64,000 nt of DNA, taken from positions 744,001-808,000 of the forward strand of contig NADL03000701.1 of assembly GCA_002205965.3 (NCBI GenBank), in the 5' to 3' direction. The translations under genes were made by a program, and so were the position numbers. The stretch comes from Kappaphycus alvarezii (Eukaryota > Rhodophyta > Florideophyceae > Gigartinales > Solieriaceae). The notes under the pieces were generated by a model. The model had not been told where the DNA came from. It ran no database searches and saw only the letters and a list, made by a program, of their open reading frames with translations. Positions 43,025 through 54,873 of the stretch are shown here, piece after piece (the first letter of the stretch is position 1; each line of letters opens with the position of its first letter).

Positions 43025-44563
43025 ATGACAGATGATATTGAAATCGTAGTCCTCAGCGACTCAGAGAGCGTCAATAGCACCCCAGCGCTCGCCCCCGCCA
43101 CCTCATCATCTCACTTCTCCTCGCTTTTCAATGACAACAGTAATGCTACTCTTCCGCTCCGAGCTCCCCGCCCCGCAGAGTGTGGAGCCTCACCTCCAAA
43201 ACGTCGGAAGCTTCCACCCGAGCTCGATCCCGCCATTCATCGCTCCCTAGACGCCTACTCGACGGAGTCCACACCTAGCACGGCACTGCCTCTCACATCC
43301 AAAACTCAGCTAACCCGCAAATCTAAAAATCTCACTGCGCAGGTCAAGAAGGCAGCTGCAGACTCCCGTAAAGAAGCACTTGAGCGGAAGAGAGCAGAGA
43401 AAAAGGCTGAGGTTGATGCCCGACGGAGGGAGCGCGTGCGTCAGAAGATTTCCGATCATGCCAGCAGTGGCGCCTGTCGACGAAGTGAGGTGGAGTTGGT
43501 GGTATCGAGACAGCTGTTGCACCAGCAGCAGAGGGAGGTCGACGTATTGAAAGATGTCCGTCTATTATTCCCGACACAAAATTTCCCGAGTGATGAGCGG
43601 ATGCCGAATCTAATTTCATGGAGAAGGAAGGCAAGAACTGGAACCGGAGAGATGAACATGCTTCACGAGAGTAATATGCTTGTGACACTCGTCGTTTTTT
43701 CGGGGCAGAAGTATTTGGATGAGTATCGGAAGATGCATGATTACGCCAAGGCAGTATTGATGGAAAAAAAAGGTCATAGAGTAATATTCGTGGTGTGGGG
43801 AGTACTGCAAGAGTGTATCAAGAGAACTCGGCAACTCAGGGAGGGTAGCGGAGGGAAGTTTGTCGGATTGAAAGAATTGCAGGACGGGTATACTTATTTG
43901 TATGTAGATTTCGGAATTCGGACGCACGTCTGCGCCAATGTCAAGGAGGCTGCTGCATATATTGTGCAAATGACTGATGCGGTTGCCAGCGTACCTTATC
44001 ACAGGGCAGCAGGATTTCTGGAGGCTTCCCTCAAGTATCGAGATATGAGACGAACGTTGAGGCATAGGACGACCGTATTGGAGTACAATTCAGAGCTAGA
44101 CGTGCACATTGACAAAAATGACGAGGATAATGAAGAAGACGAAGATACGACTAGTATTAAGAAGCAAAGTGACGGAGAAAGCCTTGCAGCGAATGATTCT
44201 GCCGGAGTGTCCTCCATTAGAACAGAAGGGCCCAGCGAATTGGGACATGTGTACTTGGCAATGTTGTGTATGATTCCAGGAGTCTCTGTGGCAAAGGCGA
44301 GAGCGATACGCATGCGATACGCTACTCTAAATCTCTTGTTGCAGGCTTATGACGCATGTTCTTCCCAAGAGAATCGAAAAGAATTGCTCAAGGATTTGAG
44401 ATATGGACGAAATAGAAGGAGAATTGGACCTGTGTTGTCGACGGTCGTCGCAAATGTTTTTCGAGCGGGAGGGTCAACGCTATTTTTGAATCTTAGCCAT
44501 CAAAGTGTGCTTTGCGCCCAAAGAGAGAGATGGGTCACGAGGTTTAGCCAGATTCCTCCATAA
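43025..44563 (+). CDS. EME1-like non-catalytic ERCC4 nuclease subunit, second copy
   Basis: 512 aa from ATG 43025; an in-frame ATG at 42935 would add 30 residues. The N-terminus MTDDIEIVVLSDSES looks like a SUMO-interacting motif, which favours the shorter form. A Lys/Arg/Glu coiled-coil (about 95-150) precedes an ERCC4-like fold (LVTLVVFSGQKYLDEY, RVIFVVWGVLQECIK, LYVDFGIRTHVCANV, AAYIVQMTDAVASVPYH). An acidic insert (DKNDEDNEEDED) is followed by the HhH region (LGHVYLAMLCMIPGVSVAKARAI). There is no ERKx3D catalytic motif. The block order matches the gene at 41164, so the two arose by tandem duplication and then diverged. The likely partner is MUS81, not seen here. Confidence 0.75.
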   Translation: MTDDIEIVVLSDSESVNSTPALAPATSSSHFSSLFNDNSNATLPLRAPRPAECGASPPKRRKLPPELDPAIHRSLDAYSTESTPSTALPLTSKTQLTRKSKNLTAQVKKAAADSRKEALERKRAEKKAEVDARRRERVRQKISDHASSGACRRSEVELVVSRQLLHQQQREVDVLKDVRLLFPTQNFPSDERMPNLISWRRKARTGTGEMNMLHESNMLVTLVVFSGQKYLDEYRKMHDYAKAVLMEKKGHRVIFVVWGVLQECIKRTRQLREGSGGKFVGLKELQDGYTYLYVDFGIRTHVCANVKEAAAYIVQMTDAVASVPYHRAAGFLEASLKYRDMRRTLRHRTTVLEYNSELDVHIDKNDEDNEEDEDTTSIKKQSDGESLAANDSAGVSSIRTEGPSELGHVYLAMLCMIPGVSVAKARAIRMRYATLNLLLQAYDACSSQENRKELLKDLRYGRNRRRIGPVLSTVVANVFRAGGSTLFLNLSHQSVLCAQRERWVTRFSQIPP

Positions 44564-44844
44564 GCATTTGTGTCTCTCATGGGTGTTTCGTCGATGGCAT
44601 CGTTACACACAAGTTAAGTTGGAATACCTCTTTTCATGCTGAGCGTGACATTTCGTCCAACTCAGAATCCCGTTTCAAGTCCGACTTAACCGTCGATTGT
44701 CATAGGCTGAATTGATTGTGGGCGCGAAGATCCTAGAAACAAGCACAAAGTGCCACATAAATTGTACTTTACTATAGGTCGCCACAAGCATGATACATAA
44801 AGCAGAATTTGATCAGGTAAAGATTACAAACTACGAGATCCTAG
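44564..44844. other. Convergent spacer
   Basis: 281 bp between the 3' ends of the second EME1-like gene and the ASPM-like gene. Nothing further seen. Confidence 0.4.
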
Positions 44845-47800
44845 TTAGGTGGCCCCTTCTGACATAATTGGAAAACGGTCAAAAAGAGTTTGCAAAAGCT
44901 GGACAGACCTTCGACCTTCATGCTTGAATACGGGGACCTCTTTTGTCGCTTCTGCAAGCTCTTCTGCAAAGTATCGTCCCGATTGATTCTTCCGCCGGTT
45001 TTCGATGGCGCGCAGGACTATGTCTGTCCTTCGCATCCTCTCCCCGCACTCTTTCTCCCTCTGTGCTTGTAATTGCAGGAAATTGCTAACTCTTCGTAGC
45101 CTCCTCAGGTAAACCCTGTGTCCATCTAGTAGGAATGCACCATAAGGGTATGAAGAAATTGCCAACAATGCTTCCACAGCTGCCCCCACAATCTGCTCAT
45201 TGTCCCAATAAAACACCACACACCTCACGATTTCCCCCAAGCAATCCTCTACAAGAAAAACGTTGTCTACCCAGTTTGGGCTATTACACATGTCGCGAAG
45301 AATCAATATGCCAAGCTGCACTAGCTCCAAGTGTGGTTTCGATCGCCGATACCTTTGCATAATCGTACAGATTACTCTGATAATGTTGAGCACGGAGAAG
45401 TCCTCTACAGCATCGACTGCTGTTCCTTCAACTTCCTGGCTTGCTTGAGCTGCAGACGCCAATGATATACGACGAAGTACTGATCCCAATTCAACTTCAT
45501 TCTTGCTCATTGCTAGTTTCTCAATACTACTTTCCTTAGAGATTTCGCGCTTTAACTCACTCAGCTCAATAGAAAGTCTTCGAAGAACAGAGAGCCCACC
45601 GCTGCTCGGGGTAGCGCCCTTACAGGAGTTATCCCATGCTGGCATGCACACTGATCCAAGGTCAGTTCGTTGTGGCTTCTCAAGTGATGAGAAAGCATTA
45701 GAGCGCAAAAAGCTCGACAACAAGCTTGAAGGTACTGTTGGAGTGTGATCTGCCCAAGCCTCTGCTGGACTTTCAAAAGACGATGAAAACGGATCACGTT
45801 TGGACGCTGATTGCAACCATCGAGCAGTAGCCCCTTGTGTCCTCAAAGGGGTCTGCGTAGGGTTCAGGCCATCATTGTTTTCTGGGAACCCGGAGACTTG
45901 AACCGCATCGCCGAGAGTGCCTACCGTATTTCCAAATGAGTTCGTTCGTTGACTCTCTAATTGGACTGGTATCTGCTCAACTGAATCCATCTCCCGAGGG
46001 ACACGCTGGTTGCTTGATGTGAAGTTACGATTGCCAACCTTGCCGCAGGGCTCCAATTTTTGGTGAACATCAGGGATCTTGAAATTTGGTGGGCTGTTTT
46101 CATTAATATCCAGACTACCATCCTCGCACGCCCTGATACTCTGCACTTCTTGAACTGGACATGCACTCAACTCAAAGAGATGCACTCGCTTTTGAGTCAA
46201 CGAGTTCTGACCTTTCTCTTTCCCTCTTGCCGAATCTCGATAGCTCATCTTGTTCTCTATGGGAGTAAACACCATAGAGTTAGATTCCCTGATTGATGAC
46301 CTCTTACTTGTCAAGCTTGATCCGGCCCTTCCTGTCCAATCGGGAGAAAGTTCTTGCGGTAGTGGAGAGCCTCTAGTCGTCTCATTCGTCCAGTCTGAGT
46401 TCTCACCCCCATCCATAAACCCATCGGAACGGTCCCGAATGTTGGAAGATACTTCGTTCGATACATGGTCTCGTTCTGATTCTGGAACCTGCTGCAAGCC
46501 AGAGAGAGAGATACCGGTTATTGCGATATCTGAATCATGCAATGAGGAATGAGTACTCGACCACCCATCACCATGGGATCTCGAGGATTCGCTTCCTTCA
46601 AATTCCACACACTCTTCAATAAAACCGACATTGGAAACACCCACGACAGGACAACCTCCATCGTTTGCAGCAGGAACAATCGCAACCTCAGGTTCGGTGA
46701 CATGACCACAAGTAAAACTGGGGGTTTGGCTGTTCTTTTCATGTGCAGGCGTCTCCTGAATCACTGGATCACAAGAGTCTCTTCTCTTGGAGGAGACGTC
46801 GCCCTCAATATCGCTAGGATACAAGTTATTAAACTTCGAATTATCTCTTAACGACTGTGTTGAATCTTGAGCTTCGGCACGATCGCTCACGCCGTTTTCA
46901 GAAGTGACTGCATTCAAATTTTCGCCCTGATGCTTGTGTTCACTGCATACTTCTGCATTTCCTGCGCCAAGGATTCTGTCTGGTAGCCTTGGAACATGGA
47001 AGAAGTCTTCCTTGAATCTTTCGGAATCTCTATCGGGCTTAGAGGATTCAGGTGTGTCATCAAGCGACTTTCCATCGCCAAACTCCAAATTCCTTTGGAT
47101 ATCGACATTTTGCAGTGACTTCTCAAAAGCATTAATGAGTTCCTCGCATCTTGTCCCGGGTGTTGCGGCAGCAATAAGCTTTGACTTTGAGATATTGCTC
47201 ATGTCCGGTGTAGGGGTAATTACATTGCGTGCAGGAGTCGACAGCGTTTTCAGGTATAAATTCCTCTCCTCCATCATATCGTCCAAACCTGTCAAAGCCT
47301 TGTTAAGGGATTGGATGTTTTCATCAAAACGTTTTCTAGATATCGCGTCCTCCGATGATATCACAGCTAGCTTAAACTTGTGCTCGTCTCGCGCAACTTC
47401 TTGTCTCTTTGCCGTTGCAATTGACTTATCCATAGCTACATTGAACTTAGCCTCTGCCCTTCCTAAAAGATGGCGCAGCTTCTCACCAGACTCCTCTCGA
47501 AGTTCTTCATTCTCTAGCCAGTTGATAGTCATGTCCAACAATTTCTGTTCCTTATCTGCTGCCCTTCGCCATTCATCAAACTCCCTCAACTCGCGGTTGA
47601 AACGAGAAAGCCGGAATTCAAAAGACTTTTCCTCAATGGCTGAACAAAAAGAGGCCCTGTTTTCTCCTTCTTCTTTAGTTTTCAATTGGTCGACAGCTTT
47701 GTCCGCAAGACAGGCAAGGTGCGAAGTACGATCGAGCTGACATTCAAACACCTCCTCTGCACGCACGCAACGATCCTCAACGTTGTCAAGAGTTTTTGAT

Positions 47801-50800
47801 ATTGCACTTAAATCGTTGGCTGCTTCGGCCCTTAAGCTTGCAAACTCATCTCCAATCGCACAAATTTCTGCATTGCGAGCTGAAATTTTCTCAGCGTAGT
47901 CTGCTCTAGAAATATCTGCAGAATGCATGAATGATGTGAATTCATATTCAGATTTCAACAAAGCAGCTGACATAATCAGATGCAAACACCTCTTAACCTC
48001 TTCACCAAGTGCCTCAAGGCTAGCATCCATATCCGCTTCAATCATCTGTATCTCATCAAGAATAACTTCCTGTTCCTTTCTAATCTTTTGCAACTCTGCC
48101 CAAGCAGAGTCATCAACAACAGGAAGTTGATCTTCCGAACCTTTCCGCGGGGTTTCCCGCAGTATAATTGATACATCTGACAACTCAACCGGATCAGAAC
48201 ATACTACGCCGTCTGACTGGACCTCCCGATGTAGGACAACTTTGTCTGATTCAAAGATTGATAGAGCCCCGGCGAGGCGGTTGTTGAGATTGACCACCTC
48301 CTTGTCCAGGGATTGCATATCTTCCTTTAAGGCTTGCATTTCTTGGGACTCTTCTTCTGAGTACTTCATCTGTGCGGCAAGGGACTCATCTCTCCTATGG
48401 GCATGCTTCTCCTTGTTACGTTGATCCCGCTCACTGTAGCGACTCATTTCTACGAGATAAGAGTCCTCAGCTTTTTCGCAGACTATCAATAAGGATATTA
48501 ATCGCTACCTTACGCTCTGCCTCGACCTGGGAAGCAAATTCACTTGCTATGGTCCGAACAATCTTGAATGGTCCAGAAGTCAACTTTAGCCATGGTATTG
48601 TGCTCGGTTCTCGTTCAACTCCGTCAGCTGTAGATGCAACAGCTATTTTCGAAGCCATGTAGGCTCTCAAGGATCTCTGAACAGCAAGTGATGCCTGAGT
48701 ACGTTCATGCAGTATCATCCTGGCAGAAAAATCTCTCATTCCACGCATGTGATCTCGGAATAGCGGAAGTAGAAGAACTGCTTGGCTCAACACGGATTTC
48801 GTGGCATCCAGAACTCGAAAGCCTTTTTCACTCGGCGGTGCTTTCGCGAGACTTCCCACATGCATTGGAGAAGACTTTGCTGAAACAAACCCCTCTTCGG
48901 CATCACTGCAATCGTAAAATCTCCAGAGCGTGACGTAAACCCGATATCCTATTAGCCTTCGCCATTGCTTTAGTATCCTCTCTGACTAAATGACCTCGAA
49001 AGCATGCTTGAATTGCTACAGCTGATTCCCTTCGAGTTTGATACTCCTTCTGCTGTTTTTTCGCACGGTACAGCCGCATGATCACTTTGGCAGCGTCTTT
49101 CTTCGAGGATGTCGAATCTGCATCAGTGAGATCAAGAGAGCTAACTTCTAACAGAGAATTGGAACTTTCAGTATTATCAGAAGAGTTAATATTGCTGCCC
49201 CCAGTAGTACTGAGATTTGGTCGTTCCTCCACTTCGTGTGTTTGCCCTTCAAGGTCAGCCTTACTCTTCATTTCAGCCGTTGATGTCGAAGATGTAGCAA
49301 CAACCTGTTCCATCCCAATGCTCTTCCCTTGATCTGCCAATTGCAAACGCAGACCCGATTCCATAACTTGTGAGTCGTCGAACACTTCGGTAGATTTTCC
49401 CTGACCCTCTGGCGTAAGAGAAGGCCCAGTATCCACCGGCTGTTTAGGAGAAAGACTTTTCGGAATTTCCGGCTGCATGAGAAAACATTCGGGTAATGGC
49501 AAAGATTCCTCCTTCTCTTCCCTTTCCCTTGTGAGGCGTTGGAATAGATAGGAAGACAATAGCTCCATAAGTCGTCCAAAGGATTCATTCTTCTTTGTCT
49601 CTGTAAACGGCGCCGCAAGAGCCGCCTCGGAACGAATCGGTATATCTGGAACATCTCCCAGAAGGCGAACACGGCTGGTGAACAAGTCAAAGTTCCTCTG
49701 AACGATCTTCCCCTCCTCTTCGGAGTCCTTCACGGACCTTAACTCAGCGTGACTTACTCGAATAAATTCCCCAGCCTTGATAACCTCAGGACAATAGTGA
49801 TGAACAATTACGCAAAGGGGTGCAGCGTCGCGAAAACTCTCTGTGAAATCTCTCACGTAATTCCGTACATCCCTGCAATTGTAGCGCACCATCTGAGCAG
49901 CAAGTACCCCACCTGGGTCTTACACTTCTCATACACAGTGAGGCCACTTGGACTTGATATATTTTCGTCAAGGTTAGGAACAATGGTAGTGCCACCAGGA
50001 GACCAAGTTGATACCGGAGATTGTCGCTTAGCCTCCCGAAACTCCGCTCCACAATTTCCAGTTCTCTAGTGAGACTGTCATGATCCAAGACATTAATCTG
50101 CAGCCACAAACCGGAACCTGCCACAATACTGCAATGATCTTGTCAATATCACCTCCAACAATGTCCTGATTCGAAGCCTCCCATTTTGGATCTTCCCAAA
50201 CGATCTCCAGCATACTTCTGCATCTTACTCAGTGCCAAACTGACATTTCCTAAATTGCACGAGGAAATCTCCCCCACTCATTCCGCTCTCCTCTCTCCTG
50301 ATACTTGCCAACATCGCTGAGTCCCTCGACAGCAACGACGCAGTTACAAAGGCGAACACCGTCGCACAAATCCTTGTCCAACCTGCGTATAACGAGGCTA
50401 TTGCGCTCAAGCAAAGACCTAACGTAAGTGAGTTTGTAACCACGAAGCGATAAGAAGCGTACGACATTGCCATGATCTGGGAGAAAATGCTTTGTCAAAT
50501 GCTTGACGAGATCTTCCGAAGAAGAAATCTTTGAACCAAAACGGAACAAAGGAGGATCCGAGGTTACAATGGATGGCTTATGCTCCTTGGCATTGTCTAG
50601 GAGAAAAACAAGATGCAAGACCCTGCTCAAGACCAGAGCATTAAATGGGTCCTTTTGTGTGACATCGGGGGACCATGAGAACTTCCTGGAGGGAGTTGAC
50701 GTCAAGGTGACGAAATTAGGGTGCGGGACACGGTCGTTTAAAAACAAATTCTTCAAAGCATCCTCAAGCACTGCCATGAAGACTTGTTCATGATTCGGTT

Positions 50801-51564
50801 GGGCATGTTGAGGGTCGAATTGGTGAAAAGCATCATCGACGTAAAAGGCGAGGTTCCGAGAAAGGACGACAGAGAGTGCCAACAATAACCACATAGGATG
50901 AGATAGTTGAGAAGTAGCAATTCGACGAGTTTGTCACGGAACTGGTGATGGGTGGCCATATGAATTTTGCGGTCGATGAAGAAGCGACCGGCGAAATTTC
51001 TGCGTCGACTTTTGCAAGGACAGGTGCCACGGTGGTGTGCTTGTAGAGATTTGCCATGGCGCAGAGGTGTTTCTGGAAAAGATGGTGTTTCGAGAGGGGT
51101 TGGGAAGTGACGGAAGGGGTGAGGGGTTGAGGGACGAGGATGGAGTTGAGCCAAGCGATAAGGTCATTGGATTGGATGGTGCGCCAAAAGTTGGGCTGGT
51201 CAGTGTGGTATTTGCGTCGCATGGACGGGGTTGCATCGAGTGTTGCGACGGGAGGGAGCATACGGAATGCAGATTTTGAGGAGGAGGGGGGAAGGGATAT
51301 GGTGGAGGGAGTGGGGGTGTGTAACGGGACGGAGTGGAAATGACGTTTTGTTATGGTTTGGTTGAGGATAGAGGGGGTTGGGGGCATGGATTGAGAGGTG
51401 TCATGGGTGCGAATGTAGGACTTGGGGAGATTGGCCGGAGTGCCAAAGAGACGCTTCTTGACGGCCGAGGGGCCTCGTTTGGAAAAGGATAACGGGGAGT
51501 GGAGAGGTGGAGCAGCATGGATTTCTAGGTTCGGCGGGGGAAAGGGGTCTCGGGAGGGAGGCAT
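44845..51564 (-). CDS. ASPM: ASPM-like spindle protein (two CH domains, IQ motifs, long coiled coil, ARM-like end); several frameshifts
   Basis: About 2240 codons from ATG 51564 to the stop at 44845, in frames broken by single-base shifts. The N-terminal part is Pro/Ser-rich and basic. 50894-50250 gives the first calponin-homology region (DPPLFRFGSKISSSEDLVKH, then LCDGVRLCNCVV). KIIAVLWQ, then LWLQINV (about 50150-50080) leads to the second (FTESFRDAAPLCVIVHHYCP, then NFDLFTSRVRLLGDVPDIP) within 49892-48903. IQ-like motifs follow (AVAIQACFRGHLV; SLAVQRSLRAYMASK). A T5 run at 48472-48476 shifts the frame into a 1214-codon block with long coiled coils. It ends in an ARM-like helical repeat (LNIIRVICTIMQRYRRS, ILILRDMCNSPNW). 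ASPM focuses spindle poles. Few IQ motifs and a large coil are unusual. Confidence 0.78.
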
Positions 51565-52394
51565 GGTGTTTTGGCTTGGGAATTGCGTTTGGAGGGGATC
51601 GAATGGAACAAGAAGCCGTGGTTGAAGCGAGAAGGGTGCCGCCGTGAAACAAGTAGTGAAAGGATAACCGATTCAACGTGGATCCTTCAAGTGGGAAACT
51701 CAACTTTTTGAAATTTTGAAGCGCGAGTGAGCAGTGACTTTAGAAATTTTGGAAGCAAGAAAGCGGCAGAAATGGCGGGATTTTGAAAAGTGAAAAGTGT
51801 ACAGTTGTTCATTTAATTACAGCTTCGCCATACTGTACACTGTAATTTTGGAGGAGCGTGATGGTGTTCTCAGGGGGTAGTGCACTGTATGATAAAAGGA
51901 GCCGATCAATTGGACGTGGCATTGGATCTCCCGTAGAGATTTTATTGTACAGTACAGTACAGTACAGCACAGCACAGTACAGTAACTAGAGTGCAGATAA
52001 TTTAGCTTTGCTGCGCCAGCGCACTGCTGCATGAGTTGCATTATATTTTCTGTTTTTTTTTCGGTGCAATACCCTCGGTTTTGTGTACAGCACTGTACAG
52101 TGAATCAACATGCTTGTAATTGACGTGGTCGTTTCAAACTATGCCGCCAATCGACTCGGAGCGATACGATTTTCAGGGACAATCTCCGATGAATCCACCA
52201 TTGCCTGATGCCACCGCCGTTGGGCAATCTACCTTCGCTGCCAGCGCCACAATCCGAACCGCTCTACTTCAACGGCCGCACAATTGCTCCCACCAATCCT
52301 TCCCACTTGCTTATAACATCCCCGCAACAACTTTTCCATCCTCACAAACCGCCGCAAACCTCCTCTGCCCCTCCATACCCACCTATCGCACATC
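51565..52394. promoter_or_regulatory. Divergent promoter with palindromic motifs and a GTACA microsatellite
   Basis: It separates the ASPM-like gene from the ASADH gene. TACTGTAC lies at 51831-51838, a (GTACA)n run at 51947-51981 (seven units, two with C for T) and gtacagcactgtacag at 52085-52100. From about 52140 the sequence is C-rich and open, probably the 5'UTR of the ASADH gene. Confidence 0.5.
51947..51981. repeat. (GTACA)7 pentanucleotide microsatellite
   Basis: Seven 5-bp units, five exact GTACA and two GCACA. They overlap into repeated TACAGTAC sites. Confidence 0.85.
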
Positions 52395-53616
52395 ATGTAT
52401 TCCGCATTCATCCCCACCATCCCCATCGCCTCCAAGCCAACTTGTCACAATGTCACCACCCGGACTCCATCCACATTTCTCTCCCCATTGCGAACCCACG
52501 CACCATCCGCACACCCCAAACCCACTCTCACCATGACCTTGGCCCCTCCCCAGCAGAAGATCAAGGTCGGCGTTCTTGGCGCAACCGGCACGGTCGGCCA
52601 ACGCTTCATGCAACTCCTCGACAATCATCAATGGTTTGATGTCGTCGCCCTTGCCGCATCCTCTCGTTCCGCAGGCAAGCTTTACTCAGATGCCGTCAAT
52701 TGGAGGCAGGATGTCCCGATTCCCGATGCAATGGCCAACATCACCGTATCGGAGACCAATGCCCAAGCTCCGGATTTTGCCGATGTCAAAATCGTCTTTT
52801 CCGGCCTCGACTCTGCCTTTGCCAATGAAGTTGAAGAGGATTTCGCAAAGAAAGGTGTCGCCGTGTTTTCCAATGCAAAGTGTCATCGAATGGATCCGGA
52901 TGTCCCAATTTTGATTCCCACTGTTAACATGCAGCACCTTGACATTATTGACAAGCAGAAGCAGCTTAGAGGGTACGGAACAGGATTTATTGTTACCAAT
53001 GCCAATTGCTCTACCACAGCCATGACGGTCGGTCTCAAGCCCATTGCTGACAAGTTTGGAATTGAAACCGTCATCGTGTCCACCATGCAGGCCATTAGTG
53101 GCGCGGGGGTATCCTGGTTTATCCGGCGTCGACATCTTGGACAATGTAGTCCCTCTTATCGGTGGTGAGGAGCAGAAAATGGAAAAGGAGTCACTCAAAG
53201 TTCTCGGCTCAGTCCAGGATGGCCGTTTTGTTGAGTCAGACATGACCGTGTCAGCAATGTGCAACCGCGTTCATGTTCTGGATGGCCACATGGAATGTCT
53301 CTCCATCAAATTGAAGAAGCCCGCTACACCTGAAGAGGTTATTCAGGCAATCAAGACGTACCCGTCTGTTACCAAGGACCTTGGACTGCCTTCCGCCCCT
53401 GCTCATGACATTTTCTACAATCCAGCTCCAGACCGCCCTCAACCGCGAATGGATCGCATGTTGGGCAACGGTTTCACCGTCACAATAGGTCGCGTTCGCG
53501 AATGTAATATCTTTGATATTAGACTAGTGGTGTTTGGCCACAATTCCATTCTTGGCGCGGCTGGTGGTTCGATACTCAATGCCGAATTGTGCGTCGTGAA
53601 AGGACTTATCAACTAA
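52395..53616 (+). CDS. Aspartate-semialdehyde dehydrogenase, fungal/archaeal type, with putative transit peptide; one frameshift
   Basis: About 406 aa. It reduces aspartyl phosphate to aspartate semialdehyde with NADPH, the branch point to lysine, threonine and methionine. The first 46 residues (MYSAFIPTIPIASKP and on) are Ser/Thr/Pro-rich and could target the plastid; the mature part starts near MTLAPPQQ. Rossmann motif VGVLGATGTVGQRF, then ASSRSAGKLY, the catalytic cysteine in NANCSTTAM (Cys205) and QAISGAG are clear. A G5 run at 53105-53109 holds one extra base; the frame then resumes as YPGLSGVDILDN, then CNRVHVLDGH with the catalytic His, then RPQPRMDR and VGRVREC. The sequence is close to yeast Hom2 and unlike the plant and bacterial enzyme. 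Confidence 0.85.
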
Positions 53617-54873
53617 ATACGAGGAGCTGTAACCTTCATCAAACAGAAAAGTAAAATATTACATATCGAGGTGACTAGATTTGGTGCTGTGCAATAGGAG
53701 AACGTGTTTATTGTCGTATCGCGTAGAGCAGGAGCGACTCTTGCACAACTCACGATTTCTACATAGTACACTAACTGTCGCTGGCAGAAAGTGAGAGACG
53801 GCGGTGCACCAAGCTTTTAAGAGGTAATGACTGAGATGCATTGAGAGCGCGTTAATGCAGGAAATACACCAAAGAAAGAGCACTTTTATCACGAGGCAAA
53901 CCAGCGATTCAGCTCGAATCGGTTGGATTGGGGAGCTGGATTTCTATGCAAAGGTGACTGAATGGGTAGTTTCCTCTGATGATTGAAATGTGCGCAAAGA
54001 AACTCTACAATTTCGTGAGAATTATGCTCAAACACTGTTGAACTGGGTCACCGCTCCTGGTTGTTGCTACTTGTTGCTGCAGTACTCGGGGCAGAAGAGC
54101 CCGTCCAAGTTTTACAGCCCTTACACACGACAATATCCAATGCACTCCATGATAATTTTACACCCAACGATAATTTTCAGCGTCAACTGTGGAGGGTTCC
54201 GTGCTGAATTATGTGATCCATTGTAAAAAGGGACTCAAACACGTCATTCGAGGTTTCCTTTGAAAGGGGCGAATAGCAAGTCACTACGTATGTCGCTATC
54301 AAATGTCGAGGCACGAGACTGCTATACCAACGGGAGCACTGCTTGAAGGTCTTGATAGCGGGAGCCCTTCCTCACAGCTATCATCATCTTTCAAATGTTA
54401 ACGACCACAATTCCTGGCAAAGGGTCTGTGTCAGGTTCTCATGACAGAGATTCTGGTCCTCACCTCGCCATGAGAGGTCGGAGGTTTCAGTGATATTCTG
54501 TTGCAAGTAGCAATCGGCTTTTGCCCGAATGACGGATTCCTTTTGCCGATTCCTCAGATCAGAGCTGCAAGATTACGGTATAAACCTGAGGCGAGGCTAG
54601 CTCTGATTGCTGACCGTAACACCCACCGCAGCATTTTGCATGAAAACGGGCGGCATGAGGCGACTGAATTTTCTGTTTTAGATCGAACGCCGAATTCATT
54701 TATCCCGACGTAGGGCATAGCGCACCCACTGCCACTGCGCTATTGTACGGTACCCCATCTTGACAGTACTGTATCAGCTATCAACATCAACAAGATCCTT
54801 TTCCTTTTCCCTTCTTTTGCTTTTCTCTCTTCTTCCTCCAACGCCCCCACAAATCTCTGATCCAGCCGCCAAC
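53617..54873. other. Intergenic region
   Basis: No gene seen. GTACGGTAC (54745-54753) and the perfect palindrome ACAGTACTGT (54763-54772) occur near its right end, followed by a pyrimidine-rich stretch. Confidence 0.45.
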
